Counted from the stretch's first letter, positions 11,517 through 25,490 are shown. The stretch: 64,000 nucleotides of DNA from Larus michahellis (GCF_964199755.1 NC_133907.1:5647001-5711000), one strand, 5' to 3'. Notes: generated by a model from the sequence alone, not told the origin. Made by a program: numbers and translations.

Positions 11517-12294
11517 GTAGCTGATGATGCCTGGAACGCAGGGAGCAAAAATGCAAACTGGTTTTGCTGAAAGGAGACCTGAATAAACTCTGTGGGTAAG
11601 TAAGATCCCCCGGGGTGAGACTTTGTGTCTGACAGTTCCTCCCAGAAGTTCCGCTTAGGTAGTTAGTGGGTCGAGAATCAGAGGAAGGCAGGCTGTTAAA
11701 CAAACGTGACTAGGGAACATGAAAGGTATGGAAGTAGAAATTAGAGAAGGCTGCAGTTAGGAAGGAATAAGATTAACGCATCGGAATAAAATCATACCAC
11801 GAAATGATACAGGTAACACTTGAAAGGAATCTGATGTGTGAGAATGCTTTTAAGGAAGGGAAGGAAAAGTGCGATATTCTGTGGCTAAAGAGGAATAATG
11901 GGTGCATAAATACCGGGCAGGGACTATGTGGTTAGGCAGCAGTACTGCAGAAAAGGAACTCGTTTTGATCCCGGCAAACTCCATCCAAAGAAATGGAAAA
12001 CACAGGGCTTTTCTTTTTTTGAATAAAACCTGTTAAACTGAAGGATCAGACTCTCTGGAAGAAAATGGTATTTTTGCGGATGTTTGAGACGGACAATCTG
12101 TATCTTCCAAGAAAATGTTTGGTTTTCTTTTCTTTTTAATAGAGAAGGGACAAAATTAAACTTAAGTCTTCAAATTTTCTAAGACCAAAAAGAAAGTTCC
12201 CAGAAGGCGATCCCAGCTTTGAAGAGGCAATGGCCCCTTCCTGTAAAAATTACTCTTCTCTCTTTTTCAACACACCTGGCAGGCTTTTCGAACT

Positions 12295-12470
12295 GTGGCC
12301 TTTAAATAATGTATACATATTTAACATATAAATATATAATTATATGTATAAATATTAATTAAAACAATATATATGTTTACTGTCATATTATTTAATTACT
12401 TATAATAATATTAAAATATTATATATAAATATGTAATATGTGCATATATATACTTAAAATATCTCTGGCT
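12295..12470. repeat. AT-rich low-complexity tract
   Basis: About 175 bp almost wholly A and T, with repeated TATATA/AATATT strings. It contains no coding signal. Confidence 0.8.
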
Positions 12471-15179
12471 GACCTGTCAGAACTGTAGGAAACGTGAACT
12501 GGTGTCATTTTTGTTTTTAAGTCTGAGAGATATTTTGCAGACATTTTCCTCTTGAAAATAATTTCGTAAAATGGTTGTCTGTCAATCCTCTCATAGTGCT
12601 CCGGCTCTGACTTTGTCCCCAGGGGATGCGTAAGGATGAATGGGCATTCAGGAGGCATTAAATCTCGTGGGACAGCATGGATATAAATCTTGACATATTC
12701 AAAGATCTGCAGGTTGATATTTATGAAGCCATGAGGAGATGAGGTTAAAACGACAGGACAGCGGAGGTGGGTCCATTTCCAAAACCTGAATGCTAAACCA
12801 TGTTTAATCCTGGCTTTTCTCTCGACGAAGGGCTTTCTGGGAGAATAAGGAGGAAAATGGACGGAGGGGTTTGTGACAGTGGCTGTCGAGAGGATGGTGA
12901 AGCTCCACAGCAGCCCCGTGTAAGGGTAGAGAAGGGCAGAGAGGTGGAGCAGTCACCCCTGGAGCTCTCTCCCCGTGACCGGTGGATGCCCAGGGAGGTG
13001 GGAACGATGAAGCGTGTTGCTGTAAGGGCGAGTAGCACCACAAGAAATGACAACCGTCTCGCTCCGACACTGTGCTGAAAGATGGGACGCAAAGAACTGC
13101 TGGTGGCAGCTGGTTTCCTTCTTTTTCAGCTAAGGCTGCTCTTTCTGAACCGCCGTACAAATCCCAATCACGGTAGATCCTTATTAAATACTTGGATGGA
13201 TATGAAAAGCTTAAGAGCTCTCAATTTCCTCCTGTAAAAAACGAATGAGAGGTCTTCCTTCTTACTGCTATATCATTAAGGTTAGTTCAAGTCATGTGGG
13301 CCTGGGAGGTTAAGTGTGTGGGTGATTAGCACGTGTAGGGCTTGGTACTGCCATGGCTACCCTGATAGTATTATCTGAGCTGGCTAATCTTAAACTAGCT
13401 CGGGTGCGAGCTGCAGTCAAGGCATTGTCATAGCGAGCACGTTCATAAGGTTACTCCCATTCATTTGAAATTTCAGGGTAGACACGGGCTGCTCTTGTTT
13501 AATGATCTCTTTGTCTTCAAAAACAGCACCACCTGAACGAGCAGCCACGATGCAGGTGAAGACAAAAACAAACAAACAAAAATAATCTGCGTTCTCTGGC
13601 TCTGTTAAAACGCAGTTTGAATGGGCTCAATGAAACAACTGCAATAGGCCACTGATCGCTTTCAAGACTCTTTGAAACTTTTGCTCGCTGCTTTGGGTGT
13701 TTTACATCGCTTTGGTTTTTTAATGGATGAATAAATAGTGATAAACTCACAAAAATACAATGATATGGGTAGATGGTGTAAGCTCTGCCAGCCAAATCTA
13801 CAGGAGGGAGGAATGCTTTTGGGGCCCTTACAGATGAGGGAGAAAAGCTTTCTTCTGTACTAGAAGTTTCCTGCAATGCTCTCTGATCAGGGGTACGTGT
13901 GTGCAGCTGTCCCTACCTTTGAGACTGCTCCGAGCAGGAAACATCCATGTTTACATTAACCTTCTGCAGAGGAGTTTTGTTTGCAGTGCTGAGCAAACTG
14001 TTTGGAGGTTTTTACTAGTTTCACCCTCTTGCTCTTGGGGCACATGAGCCCCAAGGGTCCCCCAAGCTTCAGCTTCTGCAGCAGGGTGGCTGGAGACCAC
14101 GGGGGGTGATGCCCTCTCTATCCAGATCATTTTGTGGTAGCTGCACCACAGCTGTGAATTGAAATCGGTGCTACCGAGGATGGGTTGAAATTTGTCATAA
14201 AGCCATTATCAAATTGGGGTTTAGCACTTGGGTGATATTATTTCTGATCACCTACAGTAAACAACAAACTGGCCAGGAAACATCTCGCAAAATATTTGCT
14301 GAAAAAATAGTTTCCTCTCCTCCTAATTTATGATATGCTCTTTATGAAAAATGTAACTTTGCTTCCTCCTTCAGACATTCAATATTTAAAGGCAAGAAGA
14401 GTCAGGCTAGAGTAAGGCAAGATAACAGCTGCAGCCTCCGATTCCATTTTGATCAATTTTGGAAAGTTTTGATTAGTGAGTGGTATTCACAACACAATTT
14501 TAGTACTTCAAAGTTACGTAGTGGCTTGTGTGCAAAATTATTGCAGATACATGTGCCAACTGGAAAGCAGCGTATATAAATGGCTGATTTAAAAATAACT
14601 GCGTACCATACCTGTCTGGGTGCATAATGGCTATGAACTGCACTATTCAGGTTTCCAATAAATATGTTCACTGCTTTGGAAACTCAAGAAATGTGCTGCA
14701 GGGTTCTTTTTGGGTTCACCTTTGATACAACGCTATTACAGCATGGCATCTTTATGATCTTTTTTCTCAGTTATGAATTATCTGGTTGAGTCTAGGTCTC
14801 AATTTGCAATGCTTGTTTTCGTGGGTTTGAATGAGTTCTGCATGGCAATGAAAGAAATTATAGATAATGCTAACAATAGAGACATGTTATGAGGACTGAC
14901 ATTGACTGTGATGCTTCATAGACTGGGTAATGACACTGTCCTCTGTGATAAAAGATGAGGGCTAAGGAGTAGCAGTTGCAAAAGTAATTTCCTGATTTAT
15001 TTGGGGGGTAAAAAAAAAAAAAGAAAGAAATCGAACATCATTTGTTACTGGTGGTAGGGCAGTGTTTATTTTCATAGCTATCTTCCATAATTGTTGCTCT
15101 GTCAACACCGCAGAACCTCAGATAATTAATTCTGCTCTCCATTTGATACTTGCAAATGAAATCACTGTCTGTCTTGCAG

Positions 15180-15268
15180 GAAGAGTATCTGGACTGCGTG
15201 TTACCCAAATTCAGAAGCAAGGATACCGTGCTGGAAAGCAAATCACACCTTCTCTCCAAAATGCCCAA
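15180..15268 (+). pseudogene. Possible WD-gene exon fragment B
   Basis: Acceptor CTTGCAG ends at 15179. The first frame reads EEYLDCVLPKFRSKDTVLES and on to LLSKMP, with a weak donor AA|GTAATC at 15269. Another frame is also open, so the coding nature is uncertain. Position fits the EFCAB8-like series. Confidence 0.35.
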
Positions 15269-15951
15269 GTAATCTCACTGTAAGGTATTTTTGAGGCACA
15301 ATCCTATGCTAAGAGCTGCTTGTATTTGTCTTCCACTTAAATGGTTCTCTTGTGCTGCCATGAAAAATGTCTACTACTTAAGCATTCAGTTTTTCATCAA
15401 ATAGAAAACATGAGCATCCTCCCTGATGAAACCGGCTTAATAAACCAGTCCCTCATTTAAGAACAATGTCTACTATAAAGTAATAGATTTGGTGATAAAT
15501 GACTCCTTTAAATGGGTTCTCTTTTGGGTTTAATCGGTCTGGTTTGGCTATTGTATCTAAACCCATGAATTTAGTAGATTGTGCCTGTTACAAAGGCAAA
15601 GCAGGATATAAGATATGATAGCTATTCTCCTTCACGGGTTTTAGATTTACAAAGGCAAAATGGCCTATTTAGGAAGATTAAAAGAATTGAGTGAGGTTAA
15701 TCTAACCTAGAGAGAAGACTACACCGAGGTTAGAGGAAGAGACTTAAGTCTTTGTATGAATTAGGGGCTGTTGCAAAGAAAAGAGTCTGTCCATGTCTGT
15801 GGTGAAACAAATTCCTGGAATTAAATTCCATATTAGACAAATAATATTTTTTTCCTTTCTAATACCAAAGGCAGGACAGTAGTAGAATAGGGAGGGTACA
15901 AAAGTTTGACAAACATTCAGCAGAAAGATGAAGATCCTGACTCTACTGTAG

Positions 15952-16019
15952 GCAGGTGTTGGATTAGATCCCCCCTACTCTGAAGTCCTTTCTACTTCCA
16001 TTCTTGATTCTATGATTCA
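15952..16019 (+). mobile_element. CR1 LINE 3' tail fragment
   Basis: Reads GGTGTTGGATTAGATC, diverged sequence, then TTGATTCTATGATTC, the CR1 3' end in sense orientation. Short and diverged. Confidence 0.65.
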
Positions 16020-16579
16020 AAAAAACAAGTGTTTCAGATTGTTTAGGGATTATAGAGGTCTTCAGTGAGGTGAACTATGGTGAACTTCTTATGTATGCTT
16101 GCCTCTTCATCAAAGCACGATGTCTCCTCTCCTACTTCATCCCACCCCCATCTTTTTCCTTTGCCTTGCAACTCTCTTCTCCATCCAGAGAGAGCCCCTG
16201 GAGTGAAACCCTCCCGGATGACTTCAACGTTAGTAAATCTGGGTGCTGAGAAAGCAAGGACTGGAGCAGCGTCACAAGGTGGTGGAAGTGTGTATGAGTT
16301 TATGGTTGAAGATGTTGGTGAGAAATGCTTTTCCTTTGTATTGCCACTGATCTCCTGGAGACTTTTTAGGAAGTGTAAGAGGAAAAACAAACAATTTTTC
16401 ACATAAGGAACATTTTTAATTAATTTCCCAGAAGGGTCTATTTAAACAGAAACATCTACTCTCAGCTCAAACTACTGCCTGCTAAGTCAACTCTTCTAGA
16501 CTGAGCACAGGGTAATAAATTGAGGATGAATTCCGGAGAGGTGCAATTAGACCCTTAACTCCTGTTTCTCTCCATTTTG

Positions 16580-16762
16580 TCATAGAATCATAGAATTGTT
16601 AGGGTTGGAAGGGACCTTAAAGATCATCTAGTTCCAACCCCCCTGCCATGGGCAGGGACATCTTCAACTAGATCAGGTTGCTCAGAGCCCTATCCAGCCT
16701 GGCCTTAAAAACTTCCAGGGATGGGGATTCCACCACCTCTCTGGGCAACCTGTTCCAGTGTC
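16580..16762 (-). mobile_element. CR1 LINE 3' fragment
   Basis: Starts TCATAGAATCATAGAATTGT and continues through the characteristic CR1 tail (GGGACCTTAAAGATCATC, CCAACCCCCCTGCC, GGATGGGGATTCCACCACC, GGGCAACCTGTTCCAG). About 180 bp, reverse orientation, fairly young by its similarity to the consensus as I know it. Confidence 0.92.
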
Positions 16763-17348
16763 ATTAGTGAGCTCCAAGCTAAGGTTGTTTGTAGATATTT
16801 TTTTTTAACTTTTTGTTTTTCTGTAGGTTATTGTGGATGAAAAACCATTTGACTTGCAGCTCTTTTGGGGTGGAATTCATCTGAGAGCAGAGTCATGAGG
16901 AAGCCCGTTTGTCACTTAAGTGACAGTGAAGTTCAGAGGGGCAGGTGGTAGCATCCTTTTGCCTGAATTCTGAAAACAACTTGTTTCTTCTCTGCAGCTT
17001 GGCTAAACTAATCAAGGACTATATCAAAAGATGTGGGTCAGAGCAATGTCAGCTTGCTGGAGATAGGATCTGCTGCTGAAACTATTGGCAAATATCCACA
17101 AAAATTACCACCTGGTCTGGGGCTGTGCACAGTGTCTTTGCCTTGGAAATCAAAGAAACTTTGCCTTTGTCAGGTGTGGTTGGTTTTCTGCGTTTGTTTT
17201 TAATATTTGAGGATATTACCACCACATCTCATACTAATGCTTGTGAGTCACTGTCAAAACGGCTGTGGATGGCTTAGGTTAAAAGCATGTGAAGCCACGG
17301 TGCTGTCAGCCTGTCATTAGCCCTGTGTCATGGGATCTCTCTCTGCAG

Positions 17349-17469
17349 ACCTGGCACCAAATTCTTTGCTATCGCTGACAACAAATGTGACGGGATCTTT
17401 TGCCTCATTGAATGGGACAGCTGTGATACAGCCTTGGATTACTGGTGGGATGCTTCTCCAAATGGGCGC
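17349..17469 (+). pseudogene. WD-gene exon fragment D
   Basis: Acceptor CTCTGCAG ends at 17348. After one base the frame reads PGTKFFAIADNKCDGIFCLI, then EWDSCDTALDYWWDASPNGR, with a possible donor C|GTGACT at 17470. The GIFCLIEWD string looks like the last strand of a WD40 blade. The frame is open to a stop at 17521-17523. Confidence 0.45.
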
Positions 17470-17675
17470 GTGACTTCTTTGCAACAGGACTTTGGGGCAG
17501 ACGTCTGTCCCTCCCTTTCCTGAAAGAGGTCCCTGAGAAGGGGAGGGGGGGAAAAAAAAAAAAAAGCCATGTTTATGAGCTCCGGTTGCATTCTCTGGGG
17601 TGTAAAACGATGCTCAGTGTTTCTGGGCTCTCTGCTCCTAACGCTTAGAAATGATTCTGCTCGGCCCTGGGAGGG

Positions 17676-17820
17676 GGAGCTCCTCAGTTGATGGGGACGG
17701 AGCTCCTCAGTTGATGGGGACGGAGCTCCTCAGTTGATGGGGACGGAGCTCCTCAGTTGATGGGGACGGAGCTCCTCAGTTGATGGGGACGGAGCTCCTC
17801 AGTTGATGGGGACGGAGCTC
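17676..17820. repeat. 23-bp tandem repeat, six units
   Basis: Six exact consecutive copies of a 23-bp unit starting GGAGCTCCTCAGTTGATGGG, followed by a 7-base partial copy (17814-17820). The absence of differences between copies implies a recent expansion, so length polymorphism is likely. It lies in non-coding DNA within the EFCAB8-like region. Confidence 0.95.
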
Positions 17821-18077
17821 TGCTCCGAAGGCGTTGCAATGTCCAGGGTGACCACAGCGTGCAGCATAGTCACAGTGGTAAATTCCAGGTAGTTGCTAAT
17901 TTCTAACTCATGGATTAATTCAGGTTCCCATTCATTGCTCATTCATGTTTTGCAAGTAGTAAGGACTTCTTATTTAATTTTTTACTTCTCAGTACTAAAT
18001 AGTATGGAGACAACTAAGCATCACTTTACTTTTGCCATTTTAAATGTATTTTTCAGCCATTTGTAACTCTCTTCCAG

Positions 18078-18226
18078 GTTTTCAAGCAATGCGTCTTTCT
18101 CGTGGCAGAAGACCTGACACATCTCTTCAAGAGCTCTGTGCTGTACAGGGAAGACCTCGGGGTCTTTTCTTGTATGGCAGCGCAGCGAACTGTTGCGGCT
18201 GCGTGTCTCCACCAGGCAGTGAATCT
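18078..18226 (+). pseudogene. Possible exon fragment E
   Basis: After TCTTCCAG the frame is open for about 60 codons, starting VFKQCVFLVAEDLTHLFKSS. No good donor is seen, and the minus strand is also open here, so coding is doubtful. Recorded because it lies between fragments D and F of the WD-repeat remnant. Confidence 0.25.
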
Positions 18227-18961
18227 TTTGTATAAAATTGTTTTGGGATATTTTTATGGCTCATAAGCTACTGGCATAATATAAGCAGTAGGTCAGTGGC
18301 ACTTCTGCTTCTCTCCTTGCTTCTACCTTCCTATATCAAAGTGGGAATGGTACTTTGCTGATGCTCCTGCGCCTTCCGTGCCGCCGGGAGCAGGTGGCTG
18401 CACTCCGTGAGCAGCTCGGCTGTCTGCAACCCCTGGGGCCAACTCTCTGAAGAGCAGCGACTTGGGTGTGATCCTTCGCTAGCACCTGTCTGTATGCGGC
18501 ACTCGCGCTGCCCCAGATGGCTACTGCATCTTCACGTAACCTTTGCTTGCTGGGTTGTAGAGAGAGGAATCCCTCTGGGGGAGTGTTACTGTTCTTGTTG
18601 CAGTTAAGACACTCTCGTGGCCTTTATTCAGTGCAAATGATACACGCTTAGTCTTCTGTTTATCCTGAACCACAATTACGCACAGAAATGCTGTATCTCC
18701 TCTATTTCTATTGTGCGTTTCTCTTTTCTCCACCTTCTATTGCCAGTCCCCTCCACTGCCTCCTGCTTTCTGCCCCCCTTCATACTTACATTTTACTATG
18801 TTCCGCTGGACTCTTTTCCGAAGAAGCAGAAAGAGTGGCCTAGACTGAATGGACCCCCCCCCCCCCATCCCATCTCCTCCCCGAAAAGCAAGGTGTTAGC
18901 AGTAAAACACATTGAGGCTTAAAGCACAATGTCATTAAGTGAAATCTTTCCTCTTTTGCAG

Positions 18962-19091
18962 GCACTCCTTGGGAACTGGTGCCACCAGATAAAGTTCATT
19001 CCTGAGCTCAAGCTTGTTGCCTCCTGCTCAGCAGCTGATAAGAGCCACGACGCTTACTTCGCTTCCATTAAAATAACACCGGCAAACTCCG
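18962..19091 (+). pseudogene. WD-gene exon fragment F
   Basis: Acceptor TTTGCAG ends at 18961; donor CTCCG|GTAAGA at 19092. The 130-nt frame reads ALLGNWCHQIKFIPELKLVA, then SCSAADKSHDAYFASIKITP. W-x-x-x-(I/V)-(K/R)-(F/Y)-x-P-E-L followed by SCS is the pattern I associate with WD blades of the EFCAB8/WDR49/WDR64 group. This block is intact and is the best single piece of evidence for the family. Confidence 0.6.
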
Positions 19092-22000
19092 GTAAGACAG
19101 GTCTCTGCCTCCGTTCTGTAATTTATCCATTGCACAATGGTATCAGGCAATGCTGCTGCTATTTTAACTTTCCCTTCCCTCCAGACAGAATATACTGGTA
19201 CCAAACTTTCAGGTGTTGGGTAACATGAGTTGGGGAGAAAAAGTTGAAAGGGGCTCGCTTTTTTTTTTTAATGAATTATGATTTTTTTTTTTTTAACCTG
19301 TAAATAAATGAAGCTTTTGAAAGTTGTTTTAGACCATATGAGGACAGTTCCTGCAGAGTGGGAGAACGACTGGGTATGACAGGATCAGTTTCTGCAGGAA
19401 AACTGTGGGAAGCGTTGCCCTTTGCAGGCATCCCTTTGGGTTGGAAGGGGATCTGAAGGCATTCCCCTTTCTGGCTTAGGAACCCTTTCTCCTTTCCTTT
19501 CCCACCTGAGGGAAGTGGATTGGCTCAGGGAAAACTTGTGGTCTTCTGCCAGCAGAGAAATATTGTGTTTGGCAGAACTGGAGTTGAGGTGCAGGGGGGT
19601 GAGGTGACACTGGAGTGTGGTGACGTGGGGAGTGGGCTGTGGCAGGGGGGCTCAGGCAGAGCTGACGCTGACCGGAGGCTCGGGATGAGTTTGAGAGCGC
19701 TGTTGGGGAGGAAGCCTGCCTCAGGAGGGTGAGCCTGGGTAAGGGTTAGACGTTTGCAGGGAGATGACATTAAGGTAGTGGAGGAAGCTGGATATCTCCC
19801 TTGTCAATCACCTCCCTCAACTTTCTGGTTCACCTTTCAGTCCTATTTCTCTGCCTTTTCTTGCAAATATTACTCAGCTTTCCCACCATTTGAATTCCTC
19901 TTTTCCTTTTCTTCGCACCTCTTTCTTTTTTTTGTGTGTTCATGCTCCTTGGTTTTGTCTCTTCCTTACATACATCTCGTTCCTCTTTCTCACTCTTTTC
20001 CCCTCTCGTGGCTCTGCATTCTCCCATCCCCCTTCTCTGCTTTCATAATGCATTTAGTCTGGCAGCAGTCCACCCTCTCCTGAAAGCTAATGGGGTACAA
20101 CAGAAAGCCCCATAGTTGCTATTTAGCATGCTGGCAGTTATCCAAACATGTTTCTCTGTCTGGTCCCCTATAAAGTTGGGAGACGTCTGACAAATCTTTT
20201 ACTTACAGCTGTATTGTTTGTGCTGTTTTCTTCACCCTTAGTAATCACTGTTTCCTCTCTGTTTTACCTATTTGGGCTGAGCTCTGCTCTTCATCAATGT
20301 AGGCTGAATAACGTCTGCCTGGAAATTGTGGGTCGCTGCAACTGTGGTTTTGCCTGTCCAAACAATTCTGCAATAACAAAAGATGTGAATGTCAAATTAC
20401 CACTTTCAAGAGTGTAAAAATCTCAATTGCTGGCACCTGGGCTTTTAAACTTCTCTGTTTTTAATGCTGGCGGACAGGATAATGTTGAATCTTCTGTGGC
20501 TGTCATAATTCATAAGTCTGTAAAATTTGTATTGCCTTACCGAAAAAAAAAAATCTTTGTCGTGCATTTTCTCTTGCACCTGGCTACATGAGCTTAAAAG
20601 AAATGGTGTGGTGATTTAGAGACATGGGCTTGTTGCCTTTCTGCCTGAAGAAAGCGGTTCCTCTGTGCTTCTGACAAACCTGTGGTTTTTAAGCCCAAAG
20701 CTTCTGGTGGTCCCTCTCGGTGTACAGGAGTGAATTCTGAGGGTAGCGTAACGGTCTGCCACCATCTAAAACCGGCTTGTTTTAATATGCTCAATGAATT
20801 TAATGATTTTTCTGCTTCTGGCTGTAGCAGGAGAAGATTACCACCAGGTGGTACTGTGGGGCTTCCGTTTGTGCTGTAAACAGCCTGGGGTTTTGTGTAC
20901 GGTTTTTAGGGGAGGATTTATATGGTGGGATTAACCTGGGTCATCTCTGCGGATTTTTTCTTTTTTTTTTTTTTTTTTTGCTTTTGTTTTGTTATTTGCA
21001 CATAAGCTTTGTATATGAAGGAATTTCAGCCCGGGAGTGGCTTGCAAATTCTTCACTACGCCCCAAATATTCAGAATTTAGCATTTGAGGTGTATTGTTG
21101 GTTGTTTAAATTGTTTCTTTGGGGGCCCATTGTTGTTATTAATCTGTACGCCTGCATCATTTCAAATCACCGTTGTGTTTTTTAGCAACCAAGCAAACCC
21201 GGGATCGTGCTGCAGGGCCAGAACTGCTCCTCAGAGCCGTCCCCCGTGTGTGCTTCGTGGCAGGGGCGTGGAGAATGCCAGTCCAAAAGAGGTTCCTTCT
21301 AGAAATGCCTTTTCTGTTCGCAAAGCGGTTTTCTCTAGTGCGAGGAGATACTAATTTCCAAGCATCTTGGTACATGCTTAAGCTTGAGCCTCTTGTTTGG
21401 GCTCCTTTTAAAGCCAAAAGTTGAGCCTGGTTTTTAATCAGTTGGCCCTGTGCTTCCTCCTTCACCTGTGTTCACAGTCTTCACCTCCTTTTTTGCTGAT
21501 ATTTTAGTTTTTACCAGTAACTGTGTTTCTTCCATTAGGGTACCAGGTGCTACTGATCTGGAAAGTGGCTGTTGGGTGTCTGAGCCTCCTGCTCAGGGGG
21601 GTGTCTGTGACTTGTAAACCAGAGAAACCAACCAGCCCCAAAGCAAAACAGGAGCCCCTTTCACCTTCCCCCCCCCCCCGACAGAAGAGCCCATTGCCCA
21701 GGTTGGTCATTCCTTTTCCTTGACAGCGGTTGCTCTAAGCAGCTGCTCTAGGAGGCCGGCAGGCCTCTGCAAGCGCCATCGCTTACGCTGACAGGCTGTT
21801 ATTTTTCTGTTAGGACTCCCTGATTTTTAGGTTGTAAATCACTGACTATATTCCTTGCCAGAGCCCGGTCCTAGCTCTTGTGCTCGCCAAGGGATTGTGT
21901 GAAGAGTGGTTGCACTTGGCTTCTGCTTTCATAGCTGTTGCTCCTTGCAGGAAGAGCACACGCTGGATCCCTCTCCTGAGCTGCTCTTCCCACGCCTTGT

Positions 22001-25000
22001 TTCTCTGCTGCCTTTTCTGCGTGGATCGTGATATCATGCATCTTTGTTTTCCTTTTCCTTGCAGTCTTTAACAGCTTCCAACATCCTACTGCCAGTCCAC
22101 TGCAAAAGGAGATTTCCTCTTTTATTCCTCAAAGAGGAGTGAAGGGACCAGCTGTGTGCTGGGTTTTGCTGGTTTTCATTCTGGGAACAGAGTTAAGAAT
22201 TTGCATAGCACTTGCATGTAGTATTGGCTTTGCATGAAACGAAGGCCAGCAATGGCCCCTGCTCTTCTGTAATAATTTTTTACCTGCATATGGATCTAAT
22301 CAATTGAGCTTCACTGACTGGTTGGAGGCTTTTTTCTAAATCTGTTTAGATCAGGAATTTCTGTCTGGGACCACTACAGAGGTTACAAGTTTGGATACTC
22401 TTATAAGCATCTCTCCTTTTGTTCCTTTCTTTGCCTTGCCTTCTTTTTATCCAATTTCTCCTCTTGAATATTCGCTGATTTTCTGTAACTTTCCCTTTTG
22501 TCTTTACGTACCTTGGAATTCTTCTCCTTCACGTAGATTCTTTCAGACAGACCCACAGACCTGTCCTACACAGACTTCGCTGGGAATCTGCAACGTGTTT
22601 CAAATGACCTGCTGTCATTTTCATGCATAGCTGTATATTTTCTGTGCTCGTAGGCCATCAGTGATCGCTTTAGAGAAAGGCATCCTCTGTTTTGATGGTT
22701 CCCTGGAGATGAATGTTATTGGCAAGACACCATAAAAGTTCTTATTTTTTTCTCCATTGTGCAGCTGAAATCATACGTGCCTATAATGGCTATTATTTCC
22801 GGTGCTTGCTGTTTTATTAGTAATATTGAGATTTGTGTCTTAATCAGCGAGTCGATGCTAGTCTGCATTAATGGTGGTACTGTTCTAGTAGCAGGGCAGA
22901 GATGTGATAAGTTTGGTAGAAATTTCTGCAAAGGCTGCTATATAAAGCCTGTATTCTGGCAGGGTTCTCTTGTAACCTTGTAAAAATAATTAAGTAGCAT
23001 TCATGCAATTAGAATTTTTCTGCCTCCTGATTCCTTCTCTTTTTGGCCTCATGATGTTTGTTGCATGTTAACGTGATTTTAGTGTGTTGTACTTGATGGA
23101 TCACTTCTTGTCTGCAAACCATTCCTGGCAGGAATATATGGATGGGCCGTTGTCCTGTTGGTGCGTGTTACGGTACAGTAAGCAACTTCTACACAGGCGC
23201 CACCTTCCTGCTGAAAGAGGGGCATGGGTGAGAGAAGAGAAATCCTTCTCAATGTACCTGCGAGGAGATGATGATTTAGACAGACTCTGCCCGACAGAGT
23301 ATTTCGGTATATGCTAGGCTTTAATGGCACTCTCACTGCTAATACAGCACTGCAGATGTCCTTAAGGCATTGTTTCCTTTCTCCTTTAAAATTGTTACGG
23401 AGCCTCCAGTTCCAACAAGCGATATTTACAGATCTCCTAATCCAGTTATCGTGCTGCTACATTTCTCTGACAGCTATCATGACCCGTCTCCATCAAGAGC
23501 TAGTAATGAGTTTGTTCTTCGTTCTCATTTATAAATTTGTATAATGAATAGTTCTGAAGTTATACGTTTTATAAAGAGTTGGTGCGTAACTGATGAGGTG
23601 TTGGTGATGGAGCGTGCTCTCTCCTCTTGGGGACAGCTTGCGTGAGCCCCAGCCGCACAATCCATCAGGGTTGCGAAGACATCCAGTAATACTGGATGAA
23701 ACTGCAAAACGCACGTCTTTCAGTGTTGGAAACGTGAGCTGATCTCCTGATGCAATCAGGTCTGTAGTGAAATCATCCCGGTCCTAATGGCATAGGCGTA
23801 TCCGAGGCCTGGGTGTGCACAGGGAGCTGCTCCCTCTCTCTCTCCGGACTATACAATTACCAGTTCTTCTGATGAATGCTTTGTTTGGTTCATGCAGGCT
23901 CAAATTATATATTGTCCAGCTCATCAAATTACGCTTCTGCTGACTTATGAATTTTTTTAAAAAGTTAAATTTGTTTCTCATCAGTGCTAATTAACACATG
24001 GAGATGGGCTTTGTTACATTACGCTTTGTCACTGTTCTGCAGTCCTGTCTGTCTGTTGCCTTTCCTGAGCTGGGACTGTGGTATTTGTAGAGGTATTATG
24101 GTTTTTGGAGAAGTGCCCACTAGAAACTAGTTGAAGAGTGATGGAGAAGTTATCCAAATAAAAGCAGTATGCATATTAATAGTACTCTAGCAGTAAAAAA
24201 CAAGTAGAATTAAATGGACTGTGTTTCTAAGAAATATCTTGGTTTCTAGCAGACTGAAACATGAACTAAATCTACTCCCTTGCACATCGTAACGTAAATA
24301 GCTTGATGTGGAACAAATCTCCTGCCACGTCAATGGAACGAATTTAGATTCAACCTCTGATCTGTCTCAGTGCTCTGATTTATATGTTGGTGCTTGGAAT
24401 CTCTTCCAGCGGCGCTGTTAGCACCTGAGTGGGATTGTTGCATGCTTTGCAAATGCATCAGATTCTTGGGTTTCCCAAAGCAGTTGATTTTGAGGAAAGT
24501 AGGGGGTGATTTCATCTTCTTGGTTTTCTAATGAATATCGTTTGGATCCTTTGCTGTGCTGATGGCTCTGTCCTATTCTTAGCGGAGCCATTATAAGTTG
24601 GCTCCAGAGGAAACTGCTGTAGCCATCCTGCCAGGCGTGTCTCTAAACCAAGTGATTTGACTTTTCCAAATGCTTCTAGCAGTGGATACTGTTTTGCTCT
24701 TAGCGGTTATTATTAGAACCAATGAACGGTATTAAATGCAGCATGATGAAAGAAAGATAGTAGAAAACATCAGTAGAGGCTTTCATGATGAACCATGACT
24801 CATTTCCAGTGGTCAGATGTTTACTGAGAGTCAAGAGGAATCCATGAGAAGTATGCAAAAGAAACAGAAAGTTTTTGTGCAAACTATGAGCGAGGCTGAC
24901 GAGAGGAAAACATGTTGGGTGGGCTCGTATAGCCGGTCTTACACGATGCCTCAAGGGGCTAAAGAGGCTTCTGTTTCCTGTTTTTTACTTTAGCAGGGAC

Positions 25001-25490
25001 TTGGCATCTGCTTCACTCGTGGAAGAGCCCAAAGGAGAAGAGACTGCTCAAGCGAAAGGACATGGGCAAGTGTGGTTCTGTGATTTAGGCAAGAGCTGGA
25101 GCGAAATCAGGCTTGATCCAAACTGCTCACTGTGTAAGCAATGGTGCTTCCCCGCTGTGAATCGTGCTCCAAAGCAACAGATTCCTTTAGAAATGAATAA
25201 GCATCACCTTCAAACGTTCTTGCTTCCCTCTCTGCCTCATCTTGGTCAGCAGCACAGCTTTCTAATTCTGGCTATTTTATATCTCGGTATAGTTGCTGCA
25301 GAATCTGTCTTTACAAGACATTCTCTTATGCTTAATCTTGAAAGAAGTAATGCCCCTCAAAAAGTGCTGTCACAGACTTCAAACATGTCGAATGTACTTC
25401 AGATAAAAGCAGGACTGTAATGGTCTGTAGGGGATGATTTGAAGCACAGGAGCTTTGGGCTTGGGGTGCTGCTTCTCACATTTGCAGACA
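19092..25490. other. Intronic or degraded stretch, no confident exon
   Basis: It contains a pyrimidine-rich stretch (about 19820-20045), a poly-T run (about 20950-20978) and several short open frames without splice support. Several WD blades of a normal EFCAB8-like protein should lie here, but I recognise none. A 139-codon + frame at 25001-25420 has no visible domain. Confidence 0.5.

Noticed and set aside
16998-17075. Exon-like block LAKLIKDYIKRCGSEQCQLA after TCTCTGCAG
   Set aside because: Good acceptor but no convincing donor before the stop; too short to assign to the WD-gene series.
19820-20045. Pyrimidine-rich tract with open frames on both strands
   Set aside because: Low-complexity sequence; the frames reflect base composition.
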